In this document: piece after piece, positions 14,001-24,358 of the stretch | Layout: each line of letters begins with the position of its first letter | Numbering within the stretch: position 1 is the stretch's first letter | Assembly: GCF_021917145.1 (NCBI RefSeq) | Contig: NC_061065.1 | Location: 7,032,313-7,096,312 of the forward strand | Length of the DNA stretch: 64,000 nucleotides | Direction of reading: 5' to 3' | Source: Hypomesus transpacificus | Taxonomy: Eukaryota > Chordata > Actinopteri > Osmeriformes > Osmeridae | Program-made: the position numbers and the translations under genes | Notes under the pieces: generated by a model | Told to the model about the DNA's origin: nothing | Seen by the model: the letters and a program-made list of their open reading frames with translations, nothing else | Database searches by the model: none

Positions 14001-14166
14001 TTTTGTTGAGTTACATTTTAATTAGTATTCATATTATTTTTTTATGTATTACTGTTATCACTTGTATTATTGATTTTATTGATTTTATGTAAAGCACATT
14101 GAGCTACAATTCTTGTATGAAATGTGCTATATAAATAAAGTCTTCTTCTTCTTCTTCTTCTTCTTC

Positions 14167-14197
<31 letters not shown>

Positions 14198-15729
14198 GGA
14201 CACTCATTCCCACCAGGCCAAATTATTATTTTTTTAAGTCGCGGCCCAAGCTCCCGTGCGAGAAGGTCCCGTTACTTTTCTTCTTACCTGGGAGCAAACT
14301 CGTCGATGGTGAGACCAGCTTTCAGCCCTGTGCGGCAATACTCCAAGCCGTTGGCAATGGTGTAAGCCACCTCCAAGATGGCGTCTGCGCCAGCTTCTTG
14401 AAGGTGGTAGCCGCTGATGGAGATGGAATTGAACTTGGGCATGTTCTGTTAGGGTTGGAAGGTAAATGCAAACCAAATTTATCATTTGATTTGCAGAACT
14501 CAATAGGAACTTCAACCGGGTACTGAATCAAGTTGGGCAGTAAAAGTTACATCAATAAAATAAGTGGAAAACAGTGGATGCCTACTTGGGATGTGTAGGC
14601 GAAGATATCCGCGATAGCGTGCATTGATGGTTCCGGGGGGAAGATATAGGTGTTGCGCACCATGAACTCTTTCAGGATGTCATTCTGGATGGTCCCTGTA
14701 AGCTTAGCTTTGGACACCCCCTGCTCCTCTCCTGTCACTATGAACATGGCCAGGACAGGGATCACCGCCCCGTTCATCGTCATGGAAACGGACATGCGCT
14801 CCAGTGGGATTCCGTCAAACAGCATTTTCATGTCCTCCACGGTGTCTATGGCAACTCCAGCCATTCCCACGTCTCCATGGACGCGGGGGTTGTCCGAGTC
14901 GTAGCCTCTGTGCGTGGGGAGGTCAAAGGCCACCGACAGACCTTGCTGACCAGCTTGAAATACAGAAACGGAGAGAGAGAGAGAGAGAGAGTTTGAGATA
15001 GAAAGAGAGATTACTAAAAGGGGTAAGATGGAGGTGATTCAACCATAAACTAGACTTGAGGAGATGACTTTAAGAGTCTTTCCGTTTTACATCAGGCGCT
15101 TTAAATGATTGAATTTATCTTTGATTGGATTAAGTTTATTTTATTCAACTGACCTTAAGAACAGAAAATTGTATAACAAGGCCTTTTCATTGCTGCACGA
15201 ATATTTACACAATTTTTAAAACCTGATAACATCAAAAAGAACTGCCATGACTGGTTCAGAGGGTGACCACAAACACTGAAGGATGTTTACAGTCCTGGCG
15301 CTAGACGTGTCCACGAGGTGTAAAGTATTTACCTTTGATATTATCTCTGTAAAACTTGTTGCTTTCCTCCACTGTGCTGAAGCCAGCATACTGTCTGATG
15401 GTCCAGGGTCTAGATGTGTACATGGTAGGATAGGGCCCCCTAGTGTAGGGGAAGACTCCTGGTAGTTCATCTGGGACCGCAGCAGAGTCTGACTTTGTAT
15501 AAACGGGCTTGATGTTGATGCCTTCGGGCGTGCGCCAGATCAGGTCCTCTGGGTTCTTCCCTTTGAGCTGCTTCTTGGCAAGCTTCGCCCATTCTGGGTT
15601 GAGCTCAAGTTTGTCGCGATTGCGAGCGGCGGTGCGGAACTTGCGGGAGCGCGTGTGTGTGCCGGAGACGGACGTTCCAACAAGTCGCTGAGCAGTTAGC
15701 GCTGCACATGCTCTCTGTGCGGTCAGCAT
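2095..15729 (-). CDS. mmut: Methylmalonyl-CoA mutase, mitochondrial (3' end missing)
   Basis: This adenosylcobalamin-dependent matrix enzyme converts (R)-methylmalonyl-CoA to succinyl-CoA in propionate, odd-chain fatty acid and branched amino acid breakdown. Coding exons in transcript order: 15333-15729, 14586-14953, 14288-14445, 12489-12660, 12025-12273, 11792-11903, 8214-8329, 5653-5768, 5285-5416, 4595-4742, 2095-2262. They join in frame to 712 codons and align collinearly with human MMUT, about 4 residues longer at the N terminus. The first ~35 residues are Arg/Ala/Ser/Thr-rich with almost no acidic residues, as in a mitochondrial presequence. The substrate-barrel signature [19 protein letters not shown] is present, as is GYHLQEAG with the catalytic His (about 269). 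The C-terminal cobalamin domain has the DxHxxG motif in GQDGHDRG (about 628-634), whose His coordinates cobalt. The last ~42 residues after IPPQ, one exon in human, are absent: they lie in the N gap or left of the window. A second copy of exon 11792-11903 sits at 11231-11342 and is excluded here because adding it breaks the frame. Identity is very secure. Confidence 0.96.
2263..4594. other. mmut intron (between exons 4595-4742 and 2095-2262)
   Basis: About 2.3 kb with no coding signal on either strand. It is A/T-rich with no recognisable mobile element. A short C/A-rich stretch lies near 4160-4250. Confidence 0.7.
4877..5067 (+). mobile_element. tRNA-derived SINE (full-length copy 1)
   Basis: The head has polymerase III-type boxes: an A box in TGGCTGAGCGGTTAGG and a B box in GGTTCGATTTC. 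The head resembles tRNA-Leu/Ser types. The body contains TTGGGCAAGGCACTTCACCC and the tail reads GTCGCTCTGGATAAGAGCG then CTAAATGACTAAATGTAA. Three more copies occur at 35876-36065, 48648-48832 and 53256-53450. The tail resembles the HpaI-like SINEs of salmonid-related fishes; the family assignment is from memory. It sits in an mmut intron. Confidence 0.85.
5475..5616. repeat. 55-bp tandem repeat, 2.6 copies
   Basis: Units at 5475-5529, 5530-5584 and partial 5585-5616 match almost perfectly. Each unit contains the palindrome TTCTAGAA plus further CTAG sites. The array lies in an mmut intron, ending 36 bp from the exon at 5653-5768. Confidence 0.9.
6397..6480. repeat. 28-bp tandem repeat, 3 copies
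   Basis: Three consecutive 28-bp units (6397-6424, 6425-6452, 6453-6480) differ only in the last base. Each contains CAGGTCAACCCTG, so AGGTCA recurs every 28 bp. It is in an mmut intron. Confidence 0.9.
7147..7249. repeat. Inverted repeat, 29-bp arms
   Basis: Arms 7147-7175 and 7221-7249 are reverse complements with one mismatch and a 45-bp loop. I see no clear target-site duplication. It may be a small fold-back element in an mmut intron. Confidence 0.8.
8330..10786. other. mmut intron rich in simple repeats
   Basis: It contains (CA)n at 8387-8416, a C/T-rich tract at 8631-8872, (CA)n near 9560-9582 and a long C run at about 10001-10028. A ~51-bp sequence containing CACAGGCC and GGCAGCAGCAGTTGGAAGGG occurs at 8670-8720 and again at 8867-8918, flanking the C/T tract as a direct repeat. 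I see no coding sequence. Confidence 0.8.
10787..11905. repeat. 558-bp tandem duplication with exon and GA-rich minisatellite
   Basis: Bases 10787-11344 and 11348-11905 appear identical and are offset by exactly 561 bp, with three filler bases (CTT) between them. Each unit carries about 28 copies of a 14-bp GA-rich minisatellite (core GCAGGAGGGAGAGA with variants) followed by one 112-bp mmut exon. Identity across the minisatellite implies a very recent event, a conversion, or an assembly duplication. Confidence 0.9.
11231..11342 (-). CDS. Duplicate copy of mmut internal exon (112 bp)
   Basis: This is a base-for-base copy of the mmut exon at 11792-11903, which encodes the helical linker beginning [10 protein letters not shown] and ending RQARIDS. 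It lies downstream of the original in transcript direction. It keeps the AG acceptor dinucleotide and the same donor (CAG|gtactg). However, the 18 bases before its AG are purine-rich and include a donor-like AAG|gtaagtg, so the polypyrimidine tract is poor. The exon is 112 bp, so including both copies would shift the frame and destroy the cobalamin domain. Use of only one copy restores a normal enzyme. I infer that this copy is skipped, is used as an alternative to the other, or is an assembly artefact. Confidence 0.7.
12661..14287. other. mmut intron with retroelement-like 3' tail
   Basis: About 1.6 kb without coding potential. At 14088-14145 the sequence GTAAAGCACATTGAGCTAC followed by GAAATGTGCTATATAAATAAA matches the 3' tail commonly seen on fish LINE/SINE elements. 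It runs into (TTC)n and (TTA)n at 14141-14197. The body of the element is not recognisable. Confidence 0.55.
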
Positions 15730-16500
15730 GCTGTTGGCTGTCTGGAGGACTCAGTCGCACATGAGACACCTGTGTAGACAGAGAGGAAGAGTTTAAATAC
15801 ATTAAAAAGTTGAAAATAGATTCACTAACAACTGTCTATCTAATCTCAATATAACAACACAGTTATGCAGTCATTAAGGCATGTAACACACACGGTTAGA
15901 GGCCGATTACATATAGGATTTCGTATACCACCCCGCTTATCTGTGTAAGTGTTGGTGTACTTCAACGAATGGCTGGAAACCTGGTATTAGTCTTTTGGGC
16001 GACTTAAGTGACATGCAATAAGATAAACTTTGTGCTTGCAAAAACGTTATAACTTAAGTGATTTGCATGTTGCCAAACTGGCTGTCATTTTCATGACATT
16101 AGTTATGTTCCTGCTTTAGCTAGCTATATAGCTAACCACCTACGTTAGCTAGCCTGCACTAGCTGTTAAATGCATTATTCAGCTTAAGTGGTGAAGAAAC
16201 ATGAAACATCCTACATATGGATATGATAGAAGACTTTCGCAGCAAGAGGGTATGTTTTCAGATAACGCAATTGTATTAGTAAGCACACATTCTGACCTTG
16301 TATTTGTTATGTTGTTGAGTGGCGTTGAAGTAAAGGCGTGTGTTTGACTGACCAATAACGTTTCACAACATCAAAACTGACCAATCGCAAAGAAGTAGCG
16401 CTTGTTACACTCTGAACTAAGACACCGGATGTAAAAAAAAGCAGCAAGAGAGTTCAGAATCTTCACAAGATGTATCACGCTCACCGCTGTTCGTCTAAAA
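15730..16500 (-). promoter_or_regulatory. mmut 5' UTR part and probable promoter region
   Basis: An acceptor (ctacacag, minus strand) ends at 15770, so 15730-15769 is 5' UTR within the first coding exon, and a further upstream non-coding exon is needed, as in human MMUT. I could not place that exon. Two CCAAT boxes (plus strand 16352-16356 and 16381-16385) and an ETS-like ACCGGATGT near 16423-16431 lie in one short stretch, which is the best promoter candidate. The rest of 15770-16900 shows no coding potential. Confidence 0.4.
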
Positions 16501-16929
16501 ACCAAACACGTTTTTCAACTCACATTACACTCTGCGGTTTACATGCTATCATCTAATGGAAGAACATATTTTTTTTACCATGTCTGATTTCAGCTTAGCG
16601 ACTCCAACGTAGTTTTTTTAATAAACCGTAATGCAATGTTCTGATCTGGCCAGATGAGGGAGGAGTTGCTTCCACTATTTATCAAACGGGAACCCTTTTA
16701 ACCCAAAGATACATTAGTTTAATTCACCATTTTACTAATTTTGACAACCATCCTTGGAACCATATATACTTAATGTTACTGTTATATTTGCTAGTGGAAG
16801 ATTTGGATAAATACGGGCATACATTAATTGATTGTGTCATATAGGGCTAGCTAACCTGTTTTTCTTCTCATACAAACACACAGAAATGAGTCTGAAGTCA
16901 ATTTCAACAAACGCAGTTCTCACCATTTT

Positions 16930-16935
16930 TTTATT
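16930..16935 (-). other. Candidate fkbp1b poly(A) signal
   Basis: AATAAA on the minus strand, about 650 bp past the fkbp1b stop and before the mmut promoter region. It is the nearest canonical hexamer I noticed in that direction. No transcript evidence is available. Confidence 0.4.
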
Positions 16936-17581
16936 AAGTTGATCGATCAAATGGTTAGAAGCTGTGGCCGGTAGAAGTTCTGTACAGTACTGGATTTGAA
17001 CGACCTCTGTTGTGCACTTGCATTAAATGTTTAGAAGGGATACAAAATATTCTAAACACAGCAATATCATTTGTAGCATACAGCAAGATATATATATTTT
17101 TTTTTATCAAAGTGGCAATGCAGACAGTGGTTTTGTTAATGCCCAGTTAAGATACAGAATATTGTCCTCCCATAATGTACCCTACTTTTTTTAAACAGTA
17201 AGGCAGTATGTTTGTTTGCAGTGCATTACAGCTTTCATCAGATAACTCTTTTGTAATTCGTTGATTCAATAAAATATACAACCTAAAGTGAAAGAAATAA
17301 ACAATAAAGCCTAAAGACATAAAACATTAAGACAAAGAAATGGGATCTTGAGTGTAAAACATCTAAAAAGCAGCATCTACGTTAACAGAAGTTGGCAACA
17401 AAGCAGTAGATTCTTTTAAGTGTTGAGTGGAAGAAGCTTTCAATTCAAGGAGGGGACAGTTGTTCTGTGGTGGGGTGGCCCAGTCCATTGTAAATCCCTC
17501 TCGTTGAGAGTAGGGAGTGGAATACATAGCCCCTGTGACCTTTGAACCACATGACCCCCTGAACCTGAGACATCGTCACCC

Positions 17582-20500
17582 TCACTCCAATTTCAGCAGC
17601 TCCACGTCGAAAATGAGAGTGGCGTTGGGAGGGATGACCCCTGGGTGGCCCGTCGCTCCGTATGCCATGTCCGGTGTACAGGTGATCTTAGCCCGTTGGC
17701 CCAGGCTCATCTGCCGGGTGTGGAGAGAGGAGGGAGAGGGGGTTATGAAGGTAAGACCACTGTGCTGTGTGACACCTGTGTGTGTGAGTGTTCTACTGCA
17801 GGTGTCTTGTCTCACCTGTGCAACTCCTTCCTCCCAGCCTTTGATCACCTCCTGCCGTCCGATCTTGAACTTGAAGGGCTTGTTTCTGTCTCGAGAAGAG
17901 TCAAACTTCTTCCCATTCTGGAGCATCCCTGACACGGAGAGACCACAAAGTCTCATTCATCTTAACCGTCAACGATATAAAAGACCTCCCATTGTACTGT
18001 CTAAACACCACAAACAGGAAATGCTCACATACACGCCATTGTTACACACTAGTTAGATGTTTCTACAGTTCTTCAAATTAAGCATTGTGTGTGTTCTGGC
18101 TTCCCTTGTTTCCAAGACCAAACACAGCCTTTCTTTCATGTCGGAAAAGCATTTCAACATCAAAGCAAAGATGAAGGCAGCTTTTAATATTTTAGGTATG
18201 TCCTAAAACCATGGACTGATTCCAGTGGTCCTACTTATTCTGATCTTGCGCTTGTTTCAGTGGTTTCAATGGACAAGTGAATGTGGAATATGACGCATTG
18301 GCCTGATTCAGTAGATTTTTTTCTGAAGTTAAGTAGGCCATTGCTAGCCTGCATCTGGACCACAGGGGAGTTTGTCCTGTGTGTGCGTGTGCGTGAACTT
18401 TGCTGACCATTCAGGCATGCTAATACAATCAACCTCATTGGACACTTCCACAACAGAAAGAATGCTTTTAACCACTGCAATACATGACAAACTTGAGATA
18501 TTTATGTCTTTCGTAAGCACACAAAAAAAGAAGTGTGTTAAGGCTGAGGAACCAAGTGCCATCCTTTCAGAGGAGTAGCCTGTCACAGACACAGCAGAAA
18601 CCTTCTCCTTACCCACGGTATCAAATATCAACCTGAACCCAGATCCCCCAAAATATCCCGCTGGGTAAGACAACATAAATAATCAACACCAGCCTGTAAA
18701 GCATCGCCGTGTATAATGGTGGCGAGGGTATTTTAGTGTCAGATGGAACATCTCTTAATGTAGCAGTCCTTGGTCATCTACAGTCCCACCGAGATGGACC
18801 AATGATTCCATCACACACAGACATAACATCAGCGTAAATAGTTCCCATTAAAACCAGCCAACTAGAGAGATGAATCTTGTACTGTACTGGCTGCTTCTCC
18901 CCTTACAGTCCTCCCTAAACTTAGCCTAGCAGGAGCTGATGCTTCCAGGAATCCCTGTTGCACAGATATCACTGGGCTCCTGGCCTGGAGTCACAAGGGA
19001 CATGCCTGCATGGGTCTTACAGAAATTCCCTGGTTCAGGTCTGGGTGACGACCATCTGTTAATACTCTCCCACTGGCAAACCACAAGCCCTCTGTTGCAG
19101 CCTATTTCTATCTTAAATCTGTCTGAGCTCTTTCATTTAGGAAAAAAACATTTACTGGCTTTTCTGGCTGAAACCAAAAAATGAGCAGTGTTGTGATAAT
19201 TTACAGTGGTTTCCTGTTCCACTAGTATCTGAGGGTCCAAACTGTACAGATCAAAGGGAAAAACAGTTGTGTGTTGGTGATCAGCAGACGAATAGAGAGT
19301 TTAGTTGTAGCCAACAAGCCCAGTGGTCGAATAGAACCGGAGCTGAGTTGGGGTGAGGTCCCTGCAAATGAGCTGTCTTGAAACAAGGCTGGGCCATTCC
19401 TTTCCTGCGGCTCAGCCCCAGCCCCAGACACTCTGTCTTAAGAAGCGTGAGAGCTCAGAGCTCAGTAGGAGTCCGACGCTATCTGGAAACGCTGTGTGAA
19501 GGGGGGGGGGGTGGGGGGCTATTTTTACCCTGTTTACTGTATCCCTGTCTTAGCCCCTGTCTAGCAGGCTGGCCACACGGCCTCCGCAGCCGAGGCCCCG
19601 ATGAAACCAGATAGCGCACGTATGCCATCTGCTTACGACACACTATCGTAGACGCGTTGGCACATCTCAGGGCTGCAAACGCAAATGTGTCAACGTCAAG
19701 AAAACCTGTTCATGCGTCGTTTATCTTTCAGGAGATGCAAGATGAGGAGGGTGTAGGGTTTCATTTCTTCAGCGTTTAATTAGGCAACATGGTCACGGCT
19801 AACGTAGGTTATGAGCTTCAAAGACGTGCCTGGTTTAAACCTGAGCCATGACGCTTTGCTGTTTTAACTGTGAAGAAAAGAATCATAAATTTTGTGTGTG
19901 TGTGAGTCCGCCTCTGAGGCTGTCTATCATAGGTGGGATGGAGTGGGCAACAACTGCTTACATTTTTGGTCTAACTATTCGAACAGTTCTGCTAATGGAC
20001 AGAACCCACCATACGTGATTCTACTTTGCGTACAACTCCTAAACTCACCACACCAACACAGCTCTGCACTGCACCAATTATCCCCCATTCAAAAAAATCC
20101 GCATTCCACAGAAGACACGTTCAATCCTTGAAATGTTTGTTTCTATTTCAGTGCGACACCCTGACCAAGTGGCCTAGTGGCAAAGTTGTCACGTTTCACG
20201 GGAGCAGTGCTCAACTACAACGTGGAGAGAGACGCCTCATTTCTCTTTATGACATCAGGGCAGTGAGGCCAGGGGAAAAGGCCCGGCTTCATCCACAATA
20301 CTATGATCACAAGTCATCAATCATCCATCACACCAGCAGCATGTTTAAGGATTTTACCTCAACTAAACTCCTGTCAGCTAGGGTGGCAGGAAGTTCCCAC
20401 ACTAAACCTCGTTCAGCTTCCTCCTACCGGCCTCTCTTTCCACTTAACGTTGTTAGTGTTGTACCTAGCTGTGATGACAGGCGACTGAAAAGCAGAACCT

Positions 20501-22907
20501 CCAGGCAGAACCCAGTGTTTCCATGAATAGACCACCGGGCACGAGAGATCATTGATTTGTTCTGCCTGTTAGGACTGGGTGGGCCCTTCTGAAGGGCCTG
20601 TGTTTGACAGAGTGACCTCCAGGCTAATTTAGGTTCCTAGAACCGTGGATGAAATGCTGTCTAACAGACCACAAAGCCTTCCAAGTGCATGTTTGTATAA
20701 GCACTGAATATCTTGATGAGAAAGTAAAGTAAAACTCTAGGGTTAGACACTACTAAACACTATGAAGTGGATCTGGCTGTTTCGCATCTAACCAACTATT
20801 TGCTTAGTTGCTCAGGAAGGTTATGATGTCAGAACTGTGCTTGGTTTGGGATTTCAAGGATTCTCTCCAGGAGTTGTCTGTTTTTAGCCATAATGTGAGT
20901 GGTTGTCACCACACTTACACAGCGTGGTAAGCATCATGCTTTCAATAAAACCACCCCCTGCATAACACTCGAGGCTAACTCAATAAAGAGTTTGCAGCAA
21001 AAAAAGGTAGCTGTGTTAGGCTAATAAATCTACTTCCAGTTGGCTTGACACGAAAGCTTCATTATTCCCTGGATCTGGCACAAACAGCTGAGCTGGATAG
21101 AGGACAGAGACAGAGGCAGGGAGGGGGGGGGAGGCAGGGAGAGGGAGAGGAGGGAGGGAGGCAGGGAGAGGGGGGGAGAGAGGCAGGGAGAGGGGGAGGA
21201 GGGGGAGGAGGGAGAGAGGGAGGGAGAGGGGGAGGAGGCAGAGAGGCAAGGAGAGAGGGGGGGAGGCAGGGAGAGGTGGGGGGAGAAGTGGGGGGGGGAG
21301 AGAGGCAGGGAGAGGGGGGAGGACGGAGAGAGGCAGGGCGAGGAGAGACAGAGGGATAGAGACAGGATGAGAGAGAGAGACAGGGAGAGGAGACGATGAA
21401 AGCACACACAGCATTAGCGCTCCTCTAATAGGGTCAGCTTCCCTGCAGACATCAACACAGCAGCTCCACAGGCCTTAATATAGCCTGGCGCTGCAGTAGA
21501 GGACCTCCGAGCCCACAGACTGAGCTGCAGCTGACCCACTGAGACCAATAGAGGAGCACTGCTCGACAACCTCAACCAACCAAGACAATGTTTTAATCTA
21601 TTAACTTAAGCAGAAACCCTTTCAGGGGATGTTTGGTCACTTAACAAGATAAAGTGTGGCCAAAGTGGCGTTTTCTACATTTTTTAACATATTTGTCAGC
21701 ATTCGTAATAACTCCTGGAGAGAGGGATCAGACTGGCGCCACAAAAAAAAAATCTCCTGGAAGTAAGAAGATAAAACATCCGGTCTTCAATTATGTCTTT
21801 TTGCATGTTCAGCCTTTCATCCAGATTTCATTCAGTCAGTTCCTTATGGAATACAGTCATGTAGAGTATCATCCGTGTCAGTACCGTGACCGGATTGTAA
21901 CCATGGATCATGGCTATGGTAAAACTACCTGTTATTGCACATTTCTACTAATCAGAGTTTAGAATTCTTTAAAAGGTTGACGGGAGAGAAACACTATCTG
22001 GGTTAACTTGTTACATGGATACTATACAATCATCCTGTTTCACTGTAGGATTCATCCTTATCTTTAAGTCCAGCGGCCTTTTGTTCTAAGGGGAATTGTG
22101 CAGATAATTCCTTGAAATAAGTTCATTAAACAGTCTGAACTTGTGTAAATGTGGCTTTGAATTACTGTTCAGCATTTGAAGTGAAACAAGTTATTGGGGC
22201 TAGATGTAAACATTATAAACAGATGGAATCAACAGAAAGGAGTCTTGCTTGCTTGCTTTACCTGTGTAATGTACCACACATGTCTGGCCCTTCTTTGGAA
22301 AAGTCCTTCCTGTTAAGAAGAAAAATGACTAATTAATTAATTAAAACACAGAAATAATTTGTGTCCAAGAAGGTCCTCGACTTGAATAAAAAAATATTGT
22401 TAATTCCCCCCAAATACCGACATTCCTCCACAGTCTAGTCGAGTAAAAAAAAAAAACCCTGCCTTGAGATTTTCTGAAAATAATAGAGCAATGTGTGTTT
22501 AAATCAATATAAAAATCAAACGTTGACGAAGTACAACTATTTATATCAAGGCTATCTTTCTCGCGCGTTAAGTGAAGGTTTTGCTGGAGGCAGCATCTTG
22601 CAGAATATGGTTTTCGAGAGTTCTGGAAAGATTGTTCTGGGCTAGGAGGACAAGCCACCGCCGCTCACAACCGTCTAAAAATTGTACAAGCTGTTACAGT
22701 GTGTTATTAGACTGTAATTCCTTGCACCGCCGTCGCTTGCACAAAACGCAAATTCAGAACATGAATATCGCATTATCAAGACAATCTGAAAACAATCAAA
22801 CAAAAACTGCTGCAGAACAATCCCTATTCCCATTACATGACGAAACAGAAACAAAGATAAATCAACTCACCATCTCCTGGAGATATTGTTTCGACGTCCA
22901 CACCCAT
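17582..22907 (-). CDS. fkbp1b: Peptidyl-prolyl cis-trans isomerase FKBP1B (FKBP12.6)
   Basis: This small cytosolic FK506-binding prolyl isomerase binds and stabilises ryanodine receptor channels and is a calstabin. The four coding exons are 22871-22907, 22262-22309, 17816-17928 and 17582-17710. They splice in frame to exactly 108 aa, the family length. Conserved pocket residues by position with Met as 1: Tyr27, Phe37, Asp38, Arg43, Phe47, Trp60, Tyr83, His88 and Phe100. Gln32-Asn33 in [22 protein letters not shown] and [13 protein letters not shown] are FKBP1B-like; FKBP1A has GMLEDGKKF and SVGQRAKLTISPD. Trp60 is the FKBP1A-type residue, whereas mammalian FKBP1B has Phe there. Divergent wdcp next door supports the fkbp1b assignment, as in human 2p23. 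The 4.3-kb intron 17929-22261 is otherwise non-coding. Confidence 0.97.
17929..22261. other. Large fkbp1b intron
   Basis: It holds a G run near 19501-19516 and a GA/GGGA-rich low-complexity tract at about 21100-21400. Open frames here (for example 20026-20526 plus) lack homology and composition typical of coding DNA. I recognise no RNA gene. Confidence 0.75.
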
Positions 22908-24358
22908 TTTGAAAAATATATAAACAATGGTAATTAAAGCAAACTAAAAGCAGGTTATATAGCTATACTGGTAGCTACTGTGCAAGCTACAGTAAGACCA
23001 TTCATGCACAGATCCACATAGGTCTGCTTCTGCAAGATTGTATTACACCACTAGGTGAAGATATCCCCTACTATGAGATGTTAAACGTCCGCTCAATGTC
23101 GTCGTAAACCGTGGTATTTGAGCCAAATATTTGACAATTATTTTGTGAATAGCAAATGATCTCTAGATTAATATACACTTACGTATGGAGTTGTAAAATG
23201 TACTTTTTAATTGTATTTTATATCCATTACCTCAAGCACCATACCTTCAACAAAATACGATTTTCCTATCCTACAGCACCATCTTGTGTTTAACATCTGA
23301 ATAACGTAGAAAAGTTATAAAACGTCAAATCCCATAATTCCCAGTTTTATCAAACTTTTCAGTTCCAGGTCCGTCGAGAAACTATTCAAGCCGGGAAAAA
23401 GTAAACTAAACGTGGGAAACTGGTTAATGATTTGTTTTAGAAATTTGGTATTATCTGCACAAATACGTTTATCACATTAACAAGAACGTTGACATATCGC
23501 AAGCGTCTGTCAAGTGTCAACGTCGTAAGTGCATTCTTTCTCTGTGTTCATGCATGGCTGTCTGCTAGCCGTTCGTTGCTGTCACGATGCTATGTTAATG
23601 AGATACGAATCAATGTTCACTGCCTAGAACTTTATTAAATAAACGTGGTATTATTGCATTTTACTTCTAAACAACCCCAACTCAAAGTGAAGCCTTTATA
23701 TTCACGAACATCAACAGAAAGCTTGGCTACGTTAGACGGCACAGGTATTAGCAATCCTGCTTGTTGTAGCCTATAGCACCGCCCCCTAAGTGACATACCT
23801 CAATCCTTTACAGCAGGGGTGTCGAGCTCCGGTCCTCGAGGGCCGCTGTCCTGCATGTTTTAGATGTTTCCCTGATCCAGCTCACCTGATTCGAATGAAT
23901 GGTCGTTATAACAACCCTTTTAATTGAATCAGGTGTGTTGGAGCAGGGAAACATCTAAAACATGCAGGACAGCGGCCCTCGAGGACCGGAGTTCGACACC
24001 CCTGCTTTACAGGTAATGTGACGTTCCTCCACAGTGGTTGGTTCCCAAGATACTAGTGTATTATGTACACTGATCTGCGTAGGTAAGGTCACACTGGTCT
24101 TAAGCAGCTCAGTCCATTTCTCATGTAGTGGGGGGATTAAGGATTTCACCCTGATAAAGACACAGGGAAGAGGCTTTTCCTATTCTTAGTGTGTGATGGC
24201 AGCCGGGGTGACTTGTTAGAGCTAGTTAGTCCCCTGCATGACAACCTCACCCAAGGCTTGGATCCTCCTTTCACTTTCATCAATGTTGCCGATTGAGTGA
24301 TACTTCTTTCATTTCCTCTCGTTCGTCGGGTTAACCTGTGATCCCCTCTCTTGTCAGT
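22908..24358. promoter_or_regulatory. Divergent fkbp1b / wdcp upstream region
   Basis: About 1.45 kb separates the two divergent start codons, so the promoters of both genes should lie here. wdcp needs an upstream non-coding exon, because an acceptor (cttgtcag) ends one base before its ATG. GTAAGT at 23526-23531 is one possible donor for it. A 191-bp hAT-type element occupies 23814-24004. Confidence 0.5.
23814..24004. mobile_element. Non-autonomous hAT-type MITE with 8-bp TSD
   Basis: The element starts CAGGGGTGTCGAGCTCCGG and ends with the near reverse complement CCGGAGTTCGACACCCCTG, so the terminal inverted repeats extend over 60 bp. It is flanked on both sides by CTTTACAG (23806-23813 and 24005-24012), a perfect 8-bp target-site duplication, which is diagnostic of hAT elements. 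There is no transposase. It lies between fkbp1b and wdcp, about 350 bp upstream of the wdcp start. Confidence 0.93.

Noticed and set aside
20026-20526. 166-aa open frame on the plus strand inside the fkbp1b intron
   Set aside because: No recognisable similarity, no coding-like composition, and no splice partners; probably chance.
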